Shown: in pieces, positions 37,035-45,801 of the stretch
How positions within the stretch are numbered: the stretch's first letter is position 1
How the letters are laid out: the number at the start of each line of letters is the position of its first letter
Assembly (NCBI RefSeq): GCF_016595525.1
Contig: NZ_JAENII010000002.1
Location: 372,001-436,000 of the forward strand
From: Haloferula rosea
GTDB taxonomy: Bacteria > Verrucomicrobiota > Verrucomicrobiia > Verrucomicrobiales > Akkermansiaceae
DNA length: 64,000 bases
Direction: 5' to 3'
Made by a program: the position numbers and the translations under genes
The notes under the pieces: generated by a model
The model's database searches: none
What the model was told of the DNA's origin: nothing
What the model saw: the letters and a program-made list of their open reading frames with translations, nothing else

Positions 37035-37772
37035 TTAGTCGGACGGGATGGCCATGACCTTGCGGATGCATTCCGCACTTGCGGTCTTGAATTCATACTC
37101 TCCGGGGACCTCCGTGGCTCCCATCGGCAGGTCGGGATTGCGATGAATCATGGGGCTTTCATGAGTGCGACGTGCGGTCAGATGAAGCTGCGCGGCCTCG
37201 GCCTGCTGCGCGACGATCGCGGCGTTTTCCGGGGTGATGCCCCCACCGGGAAGGATCTCGATCCGCCCTTTGGCTTGCTTTCCCAGATCTCGGAGTGCCG
37301 GGGCTCCTTCGAGGGCATTGGGGTGGCCACCGCTACTGAGGACCCGCTTGAAGCCGAGCTCGATCAGTGTTTCCAGGCTCTCGGAGAGGCTGCGGGTTAC
37401 ATCGAAGGCCCGGTGAAAAACGCATGGATGCCCGTTGCATGCCTTGATGAGGGTTTCATTGGCATGGCGATCGACGGAGCCGTCGAGGAACAGGCACCCG
37501 AAAATGATCTCGTCGGCGCCATGCTCGATCGCGCGCTGGATGTCCGTGGCCATGGCCTCCAGCTCCAGCGTGTTGTAGTGGAAGTCGCCGCGGCGTGGGC
37601 GGATCATGTGGACGATGACTCCGGGGAAAATCCGGCGTGCTTCGATGAGTGTCCCGAGGGTGGGGGTCAGGCCGCCTTCCGTGAGTGCGGAGCAAAGTTC
37701 GATCCGATCGGCCCCTGCATCGGCAGCAGCGGCGACCGACTCCAAGGAATCCAAGCAGACTTCAACAATCAT
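37035..37772 (-). CDS. cutC: CutC family protein
   Basis: 245 residues from the ATG at 37772, giving the family start MIVEVCLDSLES; the upstream ATG at 37799 adds nine residues. It reads as CutC throughout: ADRIELCSALTEGGLTPTLG, VHMIRPRRGDFHY, GCLFLDGSVD and GGGITPEN. CutC is a TIM-barrel protein once linked to copper homeostasis; its biochemical role is unsettled. It stands alone between creB and a divergent GNAT gene, with no copper genes nearby. Confidence 0.9.
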   Translation of the reverse strand: MIVEVCLDSLESVAAAADAGADRIELCSALTEGGLTPTLGTLIEARRIFPGVIVHMIRPRRGDFHYNTLELEAMATDIQRAIEHGADEIIFGCLFLDGSVDRHANETLIKACNGHPCVFHRAFDVTRSLSESLETLIELGFKRVLSSGGHPNALEGAPALRDLGKQAKGRIEILPGGGITPENAAIVAQQAEAAQLHLTARRTHESPMIHRNPDLPMGATEVPGEYEFKTASAECIRKVMAIPSD

Positions 37773-37848
37773 TCGCAAAAGGTGACGCATGCGGGCCATG
37801 TGGCAAGTGCAGCGTTGCAGAGTGGCAGCGACTCCGTAGATTCATGAC

Positions 37849-38445
37849 ATGAGCATTGACGCATTCCGAACGGATCTGGCGTGCGGCTTGCCGGTGACCG
37901 TGCGGCCCTTGACCCAGCGCGACCGTGGTGCCTTGGCGGAGGGCTATAGACGTCTCTCGCCGGACTCCCGATATCAGCGATTCTGGGTGCACACCGGGGA
38001 GGTCATGGGGGAGAAGATGCTCGATCGGATCCTCAGGCAGGACCCGGAGAATCATGCGGTGTGGGCGGTTTTGGATCCAACCCGTGAGTTTCCCGGAATC
38101 GGTGCGGCGAGTTTCTGGCGCTCGGAGAATGACCCGGAAGAGGCTGAGTTCTCGTGCACCGTGTTGGATGGGGATCAGAGACGTGGCATCGGGACTTTGT
38201 TGTTGGCCACCGTCTGGCTGGCTGCATTCCGGGTGGGCATCCGACGATTCACCGGCTACACGATGCCGGAGAACGTATCGGCCATCCGCTGGATGCGCGA
38301 TACTGGAGCGGAAGCGGAGTGGGATGGCTACAAGGTGATCTTCCGCTGGCGCCTGGACGACCTTCAGCCGATTCCGGCGACCCCCGCCGGGGCCGCATTG
38401 GCTGAGAGACTTTCCGAGCTCGCACCCAAGTTGTTGCCCGATTAG
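37849..38445 (+). CDS. GNAT family N-acetyltransferase
   Basis: 198 residues. The acetyl-CoA-binding motif A is DGDQRRGIGTLLLA (about 105-118), preceded by a beta strand and followed by NVSAIRWMRDTGAE, the usual end motif. The N-terminal VRPLTQRDRGALAEGYRRLSPDSRYQRF is a GNAT start typical of single-domain members or of those fused to acyl-CoA synthetases. Substrate unknown. It is divergent from cutC. Confidence 0.85.
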   Translation: MSIDAFRTDLACGLPVTVRPLTQRDRGALAEGYRRLSPDSRYQRFWVHTGEVMGEKMLDRILRQDPENHAVWAVLDPTREFPGIGAASFWRSENDPEEAEFSCTVLDGDQRRGIGTLLLATVWLAAFRVGIRRFTGYTMPENVSAIRWMRDTGAEAEWDGYKVIFRWRLDDLQPIPATPAGAALAERLSELAPKLLPD

Positions 38446-38459
38446 GCGGATGTTTGGGT

Positions 38460-39305
38460 TCAGCCCTTGGCCGGAATCCCGCGTTCCCCGAGGATCGTTT
38501 TCGGCTGAGGCAGGAATTTCTTCCTCAGATTGAACTGGCGCACGGCATGACGCTGCAGGTGCGCGACTGCTTCCTGGATGTCATCGGTGAAGAAGATCAG
38601 CTCGGGGTCGTCCGGGCTGATCGTGCCCTCTTCCGCCATCCGGTAGACGAAGTCCATCAGCGGTTGCCAGTAGTCCTTGCCCATCAGGATGATGGGGAAG
38701 TTCCGGATCTTCCGGGTCTGGATGAGGGTCATCGTTTCGAACATCTCGTCGAGCGTGCCTGCTCCGCCGGGCATTACGATGAAGGCGTAGGAATACTTCA
38801 CCAGGATGGTCTTGCGGGTGAAGAAGTAGTACATGTTGACCGATCGATCCACATATGGGTTCTCGTGCTGTTCAAAGGGGAGTTCGATGTTGATGCCGAT
38901 CGAACGGCCTCCGGCCTCGTAGGCGCCACGGTTGCCGGCCTCCATGATGCCCGGGCCTCCTCCGGTGATCACGGTGAAACCCAGCTTCGCACACTCAGCT
39001 CCCATCTCACGCGCCATCTCGTAGTAGGTGGTGCCGGGCTTCGTGCGTGCGGACCCGAAGATCGTCACGGCTGGTCCCGCGAAATGGAGGGCGCGGAAGG
39101 CTTTGACGAAGTCCACGGCGACCCGCCAGATCGTCCCGAGTTCTCGCCAGCGTGAACCCGGTCCGGAGAGCATGGATCGTTCAGGATGCTCAAGCTCGAA
39201 GGCGAGTTCCTGATTGATGGCCTCTTGGTCGATGGCGTGCTCGGGCTTCTCTTCCGGCTGATCTGGGCAATGGGGAGCGGTCATGGATGGGAAGACCACT
39301 AACAT
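38460..39305 (-). CDS. LOG family protein (TIGR00730-like)
   Basis: 281 residues from the ATG at 39305; an ATG at 39284 is a good alternative. The Rossmann-fold LOG motifs are clear: VTIFGSARTK, TGGGPGIMEAGNRGAYEAGG and MPGGAGTLDEMFE. The family includes cytokinin riboside 5'-monophosphate phosphoribohydrolases and nucleotide 5'-monophosphate nucleosidases such as PpnN. Length and the N-terminal extension fit the longer, nucleosidase-like branch. It converges with the GNAT gene, 14 nt apart. Confidence 0.85.
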   Translation of the reverse strand: MLVVFPSMTAPHCPDQPEEKPEHAIDQEAINQELAFELEHPERSMLSGPGSRWRELGTIWRVAVDFVKAFRALHFAGPAVTIFGSARTKPGTTYYEMAREMGAECAKLGFTVITGGGPGIMEAGNRGAYEAGGRSIGINIELPFEQHENPYVDRSVNMYYFFTRKTILVKYSYAFIVMPGGAGTLDEMFETMTLIQTRKIRNFPIILMGKDYWQPLMDFVYRMAEEGTISPDDPELIFFTDDIQEAVAHLQRHAVRQFNLRKKFLPQPKTILGERGIPAKG

Positions 39306-39393
39306 CCATCCTTAGGTTTTGCATATGGTTACTTCACTGACGATGCTCCTTTCCGAGCTTGATCAGGAAGGGCTCTTCAGGTGGGATCATGCC

Positions 39394-40233
39394 ATGATGA
39401 TCTCCAAAACACTCGGTCTCGGATCCTTCGCCGCCCTGGCAATCTCGATGGGCAGCCTTCAGGCGGCGGAAAGCTATGTGCTCAAGGAGCCGGATCCCGA
39501 AGTGGGCCTGGCCGTGGAGACGCTGATTGTGGTGAAGGGCGGCGTGACCGAGAGCAGCGTGGGGGGAGCGACCAAGACCATGCGCACCGACGTTGTCCGA
39601 CGCCGCGCCTGGCAGCGGACCTTTCACAAGGATGCCCTCGGTGGGAAGGTCAGCTATCGCATGGTGCGTGACGAGGTCGGCTCGAAGTTGGATGGCCAGG
39701 AGAACCTGCGCCCCGGTCCGCTCGCCGGCAAGGTTGCCATCGGTCGGAAGAACGGGGCGGGGAACTGGGCATTCATGCTCGAAACCGGAACCGCTGTCGG
39801 GGATCAGGTCGACGAGCTGAAGAAGATGGAGGAGATTGAAAACCGTCGCTGGTTGCCGAATCGGATGGTCGAGATCGGCGAGACCTGGGAGTTCGTTCCG
39901 CAGTTCATTCGCGGCTCCCTTCGCAAGGACATCCCCGATTCGGTTGCGGTGGGCCTCATGGAATTGATGAGCGTCGAGAAGAAGGCCGACGGAAGCCGGG
40001 AAGCGCTGATCAAGGTGGTGGTTCGCGCCGGTGGCGAAAGTGTCAAGGGTGTCGGCAATGTGGTCGGAGCGGAAGGTGCGCTCGCAGGCAATCTTGTCGT
40101 GAATCTCGACAAGCCAGGAACGATGACTCTGCGTCTGAATGGAACCGTGGTTACCGCAGCGAAGGTCGGGTCGGCCGATAGTGTTGCGAAGTTGCCTGTG
40201 ACGATGCGCTTCGAGGCGAAGCCGATGCCTTGA
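39394..40233 (+). CDS. secreted protein of unknown function
   Basis: 279 residues from ATG 39394, which gives a clean signal peptide ending in LQAAE; upstream ATGs would put 25 polar residues before it. The mature part is a beta-rich domain of about 250 residues with no cysteine after the signal and no recognised motif. It may bind or fold in the periplasm. Flanking genes are unrelated (LOG protein, amidase), so context does not help. Confidence 0.65.
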   Translation: MMISKTLGLGSFAALAISMGSLQAAESYVLKEPDPEVGLAVETLIVVKGGVTESSVGGATKTMRTDVVRRRAWQRTFHKDALGGKVSYRMVRDEVGSKLDGQENLRPGPLAGKVAIGRKNGAGNWAFMLETGTAVGDQVDELKKMEEIENRRWLPNRMVEIGETWEFVPQFIRGSLRKDIPDSVAVGLMELMSVEKKADGSREALIKVVVRAGGESVKGVGNVVGAEGALAGNLVVNLDKPGTMTLRLNGTVVTAAKVGSADSVAKLPVTMRFEAKPMP

Positions 40234-40404
40234 GGAGTCGAGGTGGAGCTTCAAGCGTGCTGACACCTACTCGGGGCACTGCAATCGCAAGATATCTCCA
40301 AAGAGAATTGATGTCCGGGTGAATGCGGGGATGCTTTTCCGCGTTTCATGAATCCGTAGTTTCCTCATTTCTACGGCGCTCAACCTGTGCTAATGATTAC
40401 GCTC

Positions 40405-41169
40405 ATGAAATGGCCGCTCCTTATCTCCGCTTCGGTCCTTCTCATTTGTCTGCTGCAATGCACGCAGATGGAGCCGGTTGGAGGACACAGCGATCGACCT
40501 GTGGGAATTTGGGGAGGTGACATCCCCGTGGTGAACGCCGGCAACTCCCAGACCACGGTCAGCGCGGCCTCGAGCCTGTCCCGGCTGCGGTCCTCCGCGA
40601 ACGTGAAATCGGACATGGTGCCCCGCGGAACGCATGGACGGAAGGTCGTGCGGCCGATGAAGGCCCGCTACATCACGATTCACTCGACCCAGAACTACAC
40701 CGCGGACGCGGAACGCCACTCGCTGGCCCTGAAACGGGGTGCCCTGAGGGCACCGAAGCGTCGGGGAGGAAACCGGATCGGCTACCTGATCTGGCATTTC
40801 ACCGTCGATGAAGATGCGGCGGTGCAGCACATGCCCACCAACGAGCAGGGCGAGCACGCGGATTTCGATGGCCCGGGGAACCGCTACTCGATCGGCATCG
40901 AAATGTGTGAGAACCGAGGCGCCGACCTGAGTCAGACGATCGATCGAACGGCGCGCTTGACGGCCTATTTGATGCACAAGGAGGGGATTCCTCTGAGCAA
41001 TGTGGTGCCGCACTACCACTGGGAACGCAGGGGGACCAGCAAGCCCCACAAGAACTGCCCCCATTTCCTCATGGATAATGGTAGGCCGGGGCGGAAGTGG
41101 AAGGCTTTCCAATCCCAGGTGAATCGCTATTACCGATCGGTCCAGTCACAGTCGCTGGTGAATCGTTGA
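40405..41169 (+). CDS. N-acetylmuramoyl-L-alanine amidase (amidase_2)
   Basis: 254 residues from ATG 40405. The N-terminus is a hydrophobic signal with a weak lipobox (LLQC). The catalytic domain has the zinc set of the T7-lysozyme/PGRP fold: His in ITIHST, His in VPHYHWE and Cys in KNCPHF. The domain also has NRYSIGIEMCEN typical of amidase_2. It cleaves the bond between MurNAc and L-Ala in peptidoglycan, probably for recycling or remodelling. It starts a long run of same-strand genes; the cysteine-cluster protein starts 3 nt after it. Confidence 0.87.
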   Translation: MKWPLLISASVLLICLLQCTQMEPVGGHSDRPVGIWGGDIPVVNAGNSQTTVSAASSLSRLRSSANVKSDMVPRGTHGRKVVRPMKARYITIHSTQNYTADAERHSLALKRGALRAPKRRGGNRIGYLIWHFTVDEDAAVQHMPTNEQGEHADFDGPGNRYSIGIEMCENRGADLSQTIDRTARLTAYLMHKEGIPLSNVVPHYHWERRGTSKPHKNCPHFLMDNGRPGRKWKAFQSQVNRYYRSVQSQSLVNR

Positions 41170-41172
41170 ACG

Positions 41173-41580
41173 ATGAGCGAGCTGCACGGGAGTCCGGGGA
41201 ATCGAGAGGTCTTTCTCGATCCAGATACCTACTACGTTTGTCAGCGGTGCACGGCTTGTTGTCGCTGGCCGGGTGATGTGAGGTTGGAGGAGGACGAAAT
41301 CCCTCGCATTGCCGAGTTCCTGGGGTTGTCGGAGGAGGGGTTCCTCGCGCGCTTTACGCGACTGCGAACCAACCGGCAGGGGCTTTCTTTGATCGAGAAG
41401 GAGAATCATGAATGCATCATGCTCGAAGATGGAGGGTGCCGGATCCACGCGGTGAAGCCGGGACAGTGCGCCGGGTTTCCCAATCGTTGGAATTTTGACG
41501 GGTGGAGAAAGGTCTGCGAGGCCAAGCCGATGCCGATGGAGGAGGCGATCGAGCAGGGGTTGGTGAGGGTGGAGCACTAA
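41173..41580 (+). CDS. YkgJ-family cysteine-cluster protein
   Basis: 135 residues. The family's Cys pattern is C-x2-C-x2-C-type (CQRCTACCRW, about 19-28), then CIML and CRIH and CAGFP further on, eight cysteines in all. YkgJ proteins are thought to bind zinc or an Fe-S cluster; their function is unknown. It follows the amidase by 3 nt and so shares its transcript, though no functional link is evident. Confidence 0.82.
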   Translation: MSELHGSPGNREVFLDPDTYYVCQRCTACCRWPGDVRLEEDEIPRIAEFLGLSEEGFLARFTRLRTNRQGLSLIEKENHECIMLEDGGCRIHAVKPGQCAGFPNRWNFDGWRKVCEAKPMPMEEAIEQGLVRVEH

Positions 41581-41670
41581 GGTCAAGGGTTCGGGCGGGA
41601 TCAAGGATGGGGGTGGGCCGTGCATTGCCGCTTGAGTTTCGGCCAGAGGCGGCGCAGCCTCCCGCCGTCC

Positions 41671-42405
41671 ATGAAGTCACTCTCGATCGTCGCCGCCTCC
41701 GTCATGATGTCAGTCGCCTACGCCGCTGAGGTTCCGGAGGTGCTCAACTACCTGCCCCAGAACCAGTTCGTGAAGGGGGCGACCACCGTCGTCGTGCCAC
41801 CCAAGGAGTTGGACAAGTATGTGGCCATCGTCGAAAAGGCGGCTCAGAAGGACCCGGAGTGGTTCAAGGAGCACTCCAAGAAGTCGGCTCCGGGAATTCC
41901 ACTCCCATACGATCCCAAGCTCGGCCTGACCGAGGAGCAGTACAAGGAGTATCTTGCCCTGTGGGAGAAGCGGGAGTTCAAGGCGGTGGAACCCGTGGTT
42001 CTCCAGCTCAAGGAAGCGGGCAAAGGGTTCTGGTCGATCGTGACGGTTGGTGGGGCCCACCCGATCACGACCCTGAAGTATGATGCGGCCAAGGACGTGT
42101 TCGTGTCGCCCAATGGGACGCTGGAGCGCCTTGAAGATGTGGATGCGGACAAGCACAGCATTCTCGGCGCCTGGACCGGCCACGAATGGAAGTTCAGCGA
42201 GGAAACCAGTCTCGGTAGCACGAAGGAAAACTTCGCAATCGGCAAAACGGGCGACGGAAAGTTCGGACTTTTGGTCTATCGGATGCAGGAAGTTTCCTCC
42301 GAGGGAACCCGCCTCTACGATAAGAGCCTTGTGATCCGGTTCCCCATGGGAGCCGCAGGTATCTTGAAGCCGGAGGAACTCCAGCTTCAGCAGCCACGGA
42401 GGTAG
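41671..42405 (+). CDS. secreted protein of unknown function
   Basis: 244 residues from ATG 41671 with signal peptide MKSLSIVAASVMMSVAYAA. The mature part is Lys/Glu-rich with a predicted soluble fold and one disordered-looking linker. I recognise no family. Four nucleotides separate it from the AsmA-like gene downstream. Confidence 0.65.
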   Translation: MKSLSIVAASVMMSVAYAAEVPEVLNYLPQNQFVKGATTVVVPPKELDKYVAIVEKAAQKDPEWFKEHSKKSAPGIPLPYDPKLGLTEEQYKEYLALWEKREFKAVEPVVLQLKEAGKGFWSIVTVGGAHPITTLKYDAAKDVFVSPNGTLERLEDVDADKHSILGAWTGHEWKFSEETSLGSTKENFAIGKTGDGKFGLLVYRMQEVSSEGTRLYDKSLVIRFPMGAAGILKPEELQLQQPRR

Positions 42406-42409
42406 TCGC

Positions 42410-43813
42410 GTGGTGGAGGAGCGTCGTCCACGGCGATGGGTGCGACGCATCAAGCGCCTCCTGCGGTTTTCAGCGGGTGGGGCGCTGCTGCTTTTTCTCG
42501 CCCTCCAAGTCCTCTTGGCGACGCCATGGTTGCGTGAACGGGTCACGAAAGAACTGAGCCGGCGTGCTGGGCTCGATGTGCAGATCGGTGGTCTCGGATG
42601 GACCCCCTGGGGTGGTGCATCGGTGCAGGAGTTGGTGGTTCTGCAGCCAAGCGCAGTACGGGAGCATACCGACGAGCCCCTCCTTCGCATTGCGGAGATC
42701 AGGGCGAGTCCACACTACCAGTCCTGTTTGAGGGGGGACTTGTGGTTGGATCGCATCGAGGTGCGTGACCCAGTACTGAGCGTGAGCGCGGAAATGCTGA
42801 TCTCGTTGGCGGCCGCTGGTCTTCCGAGCCAGGAGCCGCCACCCGTAATTGCTGCGGTGGATCCTTCGAAAGGGCGTCCGCAGGAGCCGAGCCCTGAGCC
42901 TCCATCCATCGTCGATGGTCCGCAGTCCGGGCGTGATGGCGGTGGGGAGGTCGTAGGTGATGGGGGAACTCCCGCAGTGCCGACCAAGCCGCCCGTCTCA
43001 ACAAAGAAACGACCGTTGCAAATGGAGGTAGTAAACGGAAGATTCCGCATGTTTTCGATCGGCCAAATGGGTGAGCTTATGGCTTTGGATGATCTCGATT
43101 TGGTCTTTGCCGGAAGCGATGAAGCCGGGAGTGGGAATGCAAGGTTGGCGGCGCTGAAGGTGCTAAAACAAACGATGGAAACGGATATTGGAGTAGAGCT
43201 TCAGTTGGCTGCCAGAATCCTGAATCTTAAGGTTATTGAAGAGCCGGAAAAACCCATGCAACTTACTGGTAATGGGAGAATAAGCATAAATCCAGCACTC
43301 CCATTCGAAGCGACTGTTGGCTATAGGTCGACTGAGTCGAGCTGCTTCCGGTTTCCAGCGCTTGAAGAGCTCGAAATTGCCCAGAATCAAACGTTCGTTC
43401 AGTGCGCGGGATTTGCGCGGGTTCCGATGAGTTGGAGGGCCTTGGTGCGGTCGGGGGGCGAAGGTTTGGTGATGAAGGGTGCGGGCTTGGAGTTTGATCG
43501 ATATGGGGCGGCGATGGTGCTCCAGAACGGGGTCTTCCAAGTGCCCGACTTCCGGCTTCTTGGTGATCAGGCGTCGCTCCTCGGAAATGGCTGGGTCAAC
43601 CGGGAGTCCGGATCGGGAGTGATTCGTCTGGTGGTTTCGAGCGCGGCCGCTGAGTGGGTGAAAGCGCGACTTGGGGTGGAGAGGATGGATTCGCTGGATC
43701 CGGGAAATCGCCAGTTTCTCGATGTCGACTTCTGGCGTAACCCAACGGGTTGGATGGCCGATCTGGATGGTCGGACGGTTCCGCTCAGTGAGATCGGGTT
43801 GTCCGGGAGGTGA
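42410..43813 (+). CDS. AsmA-like single-pass inner-membrane protein
   Basis: 467 residues from a GTG. A basic N-terminus, one transmembrane helix (about 21-38), then the typical AsmA/DUF748 start, TPWLRERVTKELSRRAGLDVQIGGLGW, and later beta-rich regions. A Pro-rich linker (about 135-185) interrupts it. AsmA-like proteins are long-range inner-to-outer membrane lipid-transfer or assembly proteins, but most are longer (about 600 residues or more). The stretch from about 43140 to 43420 is visibly richer in A and T than its surroundings. It overlaps the rsmD reading frame region and runs in the same operon. Confidence 0.65.
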   Translation: MVEERRPRRWVRRIKRLLRFSAGGALLLFLALQVLLATPWLRERVTKELSRRAGLDVQIGGLGWTPWGGASVQELVVLQPSAVREHTDEPLLRIAEIRASPHYQSCLRGDLWLDRIEVRDPVLSVSAEMLISLAAAGLPSQEPPPVIAAVDPSKGRPQEPSPEPPSIVDGPQSGRDGGGEVVGDGGTPAVPTKPPVSTKKRPLQMEVVNGRFRMFSIGQMGELMALDDLDLVFAGSDEAGSGNARLAALKVLKQTMETDIGVELQLAARILNLKVIEEPEKPMQLTGNGRISINPALPFEATVGYRSTESSCFRFPALEELEIAQNQTFVQCAGFARVPMSWRALVRSGGEGLVMKGAGLEFDRYGAAMVLQNGVFQVPDFRLLGDQASLLGNGWVNRESGSGVIRLVVSSAAAEWVKARLGVERMDSLDPGNRQFLDVDFWRNPTGWMADLDGRTVPLSEIGLSGR

Positions 43814-43890
43814 CTGGGGGTGAGCAGATGAGCGCAACGGCGATCTGCCGGGGCTTGTCCTTTCCGAGTCGTGCTGGCATGGGAGGGGGT

Positions 43891-44448
43891 GTGAGAATTA
43901 TTGCTGGAACGGCAGGACGGGTGGCGATCCGGGTGCCGAAAGGGGAAACGCGACCGACCACGGACTTCGTCCGTCAGGCGGTGTTTTCCCGCTTGGGTGA
44001 AGTGGTCGAGGGAGCGCGGGTTTTGGATCTGTTTGCCGGGTCCGGGGCACTCGGCCTGGAGGCACTGAGTCGGGGGGGCAAGGAGTGCGTGTTTGTGGAT
44101 GAGGGTCGTGCCTCCGAGCAGGCGATCCGGGCCAATCTGCAGAAGAGCCGGCTCTCGGGAGGACGGGTGGTGCGGGCGGACGTGCATGGATGGCTACGCC
44201 GTGAGAGGAGTTCATTTGATCTCGTTTTTGCAGATCCTCCCTACTGTCACTCGGCTCTCGACCGCGACCATCTCGGGGCGATGTTCGCGCTGGAAGGTTT
44301 CGCTGATCGGGTCGCGCCCGATGGGTTCCTGATCGCGGAGCAGTCCGCCCGGGAAGTTACGCGTGAGGCGGTGGGCTTCGAACTCGTGGACCGACGCGAG
44401 TATGGCAGCAGTGCCATCCTTCTTTACGCTCGGCGCAGCGATTCCTAG
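43891..44448 (+). CDS. rsmD: 16S rRNA (guanine(966)-N2)-methyltransferase RsmD
   Basis: 185 residues. The GTG at 43891 gives the family start VRIIAGTAGR and has a strong GGAGG (43882-43886) at a good distance; the frame is open to 43810 but that part is not RsmD-like. Motifs: RPTTDFVRQAVFS, the SAM-binding DLFAGSGALGLEALSRG and the catalytic ADPPY. It methylates G966 of 16S rRNA during small-subunit assembly. It follows the AsmA-like gene and lies 8 nt upstream of waaA. Confidence 0.92.
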   Translation: MRIIAGTAGRVAIRVPKGETRPTTDFVRQAVFSRLGEVVEGARVLDLFAGSGALGLEALSRGGKECVFVDEGRASEQAIRANLQKSRLSGGRVVRADVHGWLRRERSSFDLVFADPPYCHSALDRDHLGAMFALEGFADRVAPDGFLIAEQSAREVTREAVGFELVDRREYGSSAILLYARRSDS

Positions 44449-44456
44449 TCTCTGCC

Positions 44457-45716
44457 ATGCCGTCCGTCCTGTTGCTCTACCGGCTTCTCCTTCCGCTTTA
44501 TGTGTTGGTGGCGCTGCCGTCGTGGTTGGGAAAAATGGCACGTCGGGGAGGATTCGGATCCGGCTTGTTGGAGCGGGCGGGTCGCTATGCCGAGGAGTTG
44601 GAGTTCGAGCCGGCGGGTGCCGTGCACGTTCATGCGGTCAGCGTGGGTGAAACCTTGTTGGCCTTGAAGTTGATTCGGGTCTGGCGTGAGCGTTGTCCGG
44701 ATCAGGATTTTGTCTTGGCGGTGGGCACGGCCACGGGAAAAGCGGTGGCGATGGAGAAGCCGGGCCCCGGAGTTCGGGTGGTGTATCAGCCAGTGGATTT
44801 TGGATTCATGGTCCGTACGTATCTGAACCGCTTCGAGCCGTCGCAGATCGTACTGGTGGAAGGGGAGATGTGGCCGAATCTGCTAATTGAGTGTGAAAGG
44901 CGCGCGATCCCTGTCCGCCTGGTGAATGCGCGGATGTCACCTCGTTCGAGGCGGCGGTATGAGAAATTTGCCCACTTGATCCGTCCGGTGTTTTCAAAAC
45001 TGGACGCCGTGGCGGTGCAGGAGGAGGCGAGCGTTGGAATTTGGGAGACCTTGGGTGTCGAAGCTGATCGGATCAAGGTGACTGGAAGTTTGAAGTTTGA
45101 TCCGGGGAGTGGATCGCTTCCGACCCGGCGTGCGGAGTTTGACTCGATGCTGAAGCCGTGTGCGATCGATCGTCCGGTGGTTCTGGCGGCGAGCACCCAT
45201 GTGGGTGAAGAAGCGCTCATCGGGCGGGCCGTGCGTCGGGCAGGTGGCTTCTTTCTATGTGTGCCACGGCATGCTGAGCGTCGGGCCGAGGTGAAAGTTT
45301 CCCTTGAAGAAGAAGGTTTTTTTGTGGTGCTGCGATCGGCCTTCCAGCCTCCTTCTGATCCGGAGACCTGCTGTCTGGTGGTCGACTCGACCGGGGAGCT
45401 TTGCGATTGGACGGCGCACGCCGACGTCGTGGTGATTGGGAAGAGTTTTCTCGGCGAGGGTGGGCAGAACCCCGCGGAGGCGATACAGGCGGGGAAGCAT
45501 CTCGTTTTTGGACCCCACATGGAGAACTTCGAGCCCTTGGCGTCCGAGTTGGTCGAAGTGGGGGGCGCGCGTCGTGTGGCGGGCGAATCGGAGTTGGAGG
45601 AGGTCCTCGCCGGAATGGGCGATGGAGAGGAAGCGTCAACGGACTCGGCGAAGCTGGTGCTCGCGAAGCATGATGGAGCGGTTTCGAGGACGCTGGAGCT
45701 GTTGAGCGCCTCCTGA
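44457..45716 (+). CDS. waaA: 3-deoxy-D-manno-octulosonic acid transferase WaaA
   Basis: 419 residues. An N-terminal membrane anchor (about 5-25) is followed by the WaaA pattern: HVHAVSVGE, YQPVDFGFMVR, LVEGEMWPN, NARMSPRS, GSLKFD and a C-terminal VVDSTGELCDW and GEGGQNPAEA. WaaA adds Kdo to lipid A at the inner membrane, which shows that the organism makes LPS-type lipid A. It follows rsmD by 8 nt. One or two Kdo additions cannot be distinguished. Confidence 0.93.
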   Translation: MPSVLLLYRLLLPLYVLVALPSWLGKMARRGGFGSGLLERAGRYAEELEFEPAGAVHVHAVSVGETLLALKLIRVWRERCPDQDFVLAVGTATGKAVAMEKPGPGVRVVYQPVDFGFMVRTYLNRFEPSQIVLVEGEMWPNLLIECERRAIPVRLVNARMSPRSRRRYEKFAHLIRPVFSKLDAVAVQEEASVGIWETLGVEADRIKVTGSLKFDPGSGSLPTRRAEFDSMLKPCAIDRPVVLAASTHVGEEALIGRAVRRAGGFFLCVPRHAERRAEVKVSLEEEGFFVVLRSAFQPPSDPETCCLVVDSTGELCDWTAHADVVVIGKSFLGEGGQNPAEAIQAGKHLVFGPHMENFEPLASELVEVGGARRVAGESELEEVLAGMGDGEEASTDSAKLVLAKHDGAVSRTLELLSAS

Positions 45717-45801
45717 AGCCTCCGGGAAGGTGCCGAAATTTTGTGGAGAATGATGCAAGCTGGTGTTTGTCATTCCGATCCGGACCGCTAGGGTTTTCCC
45801 C

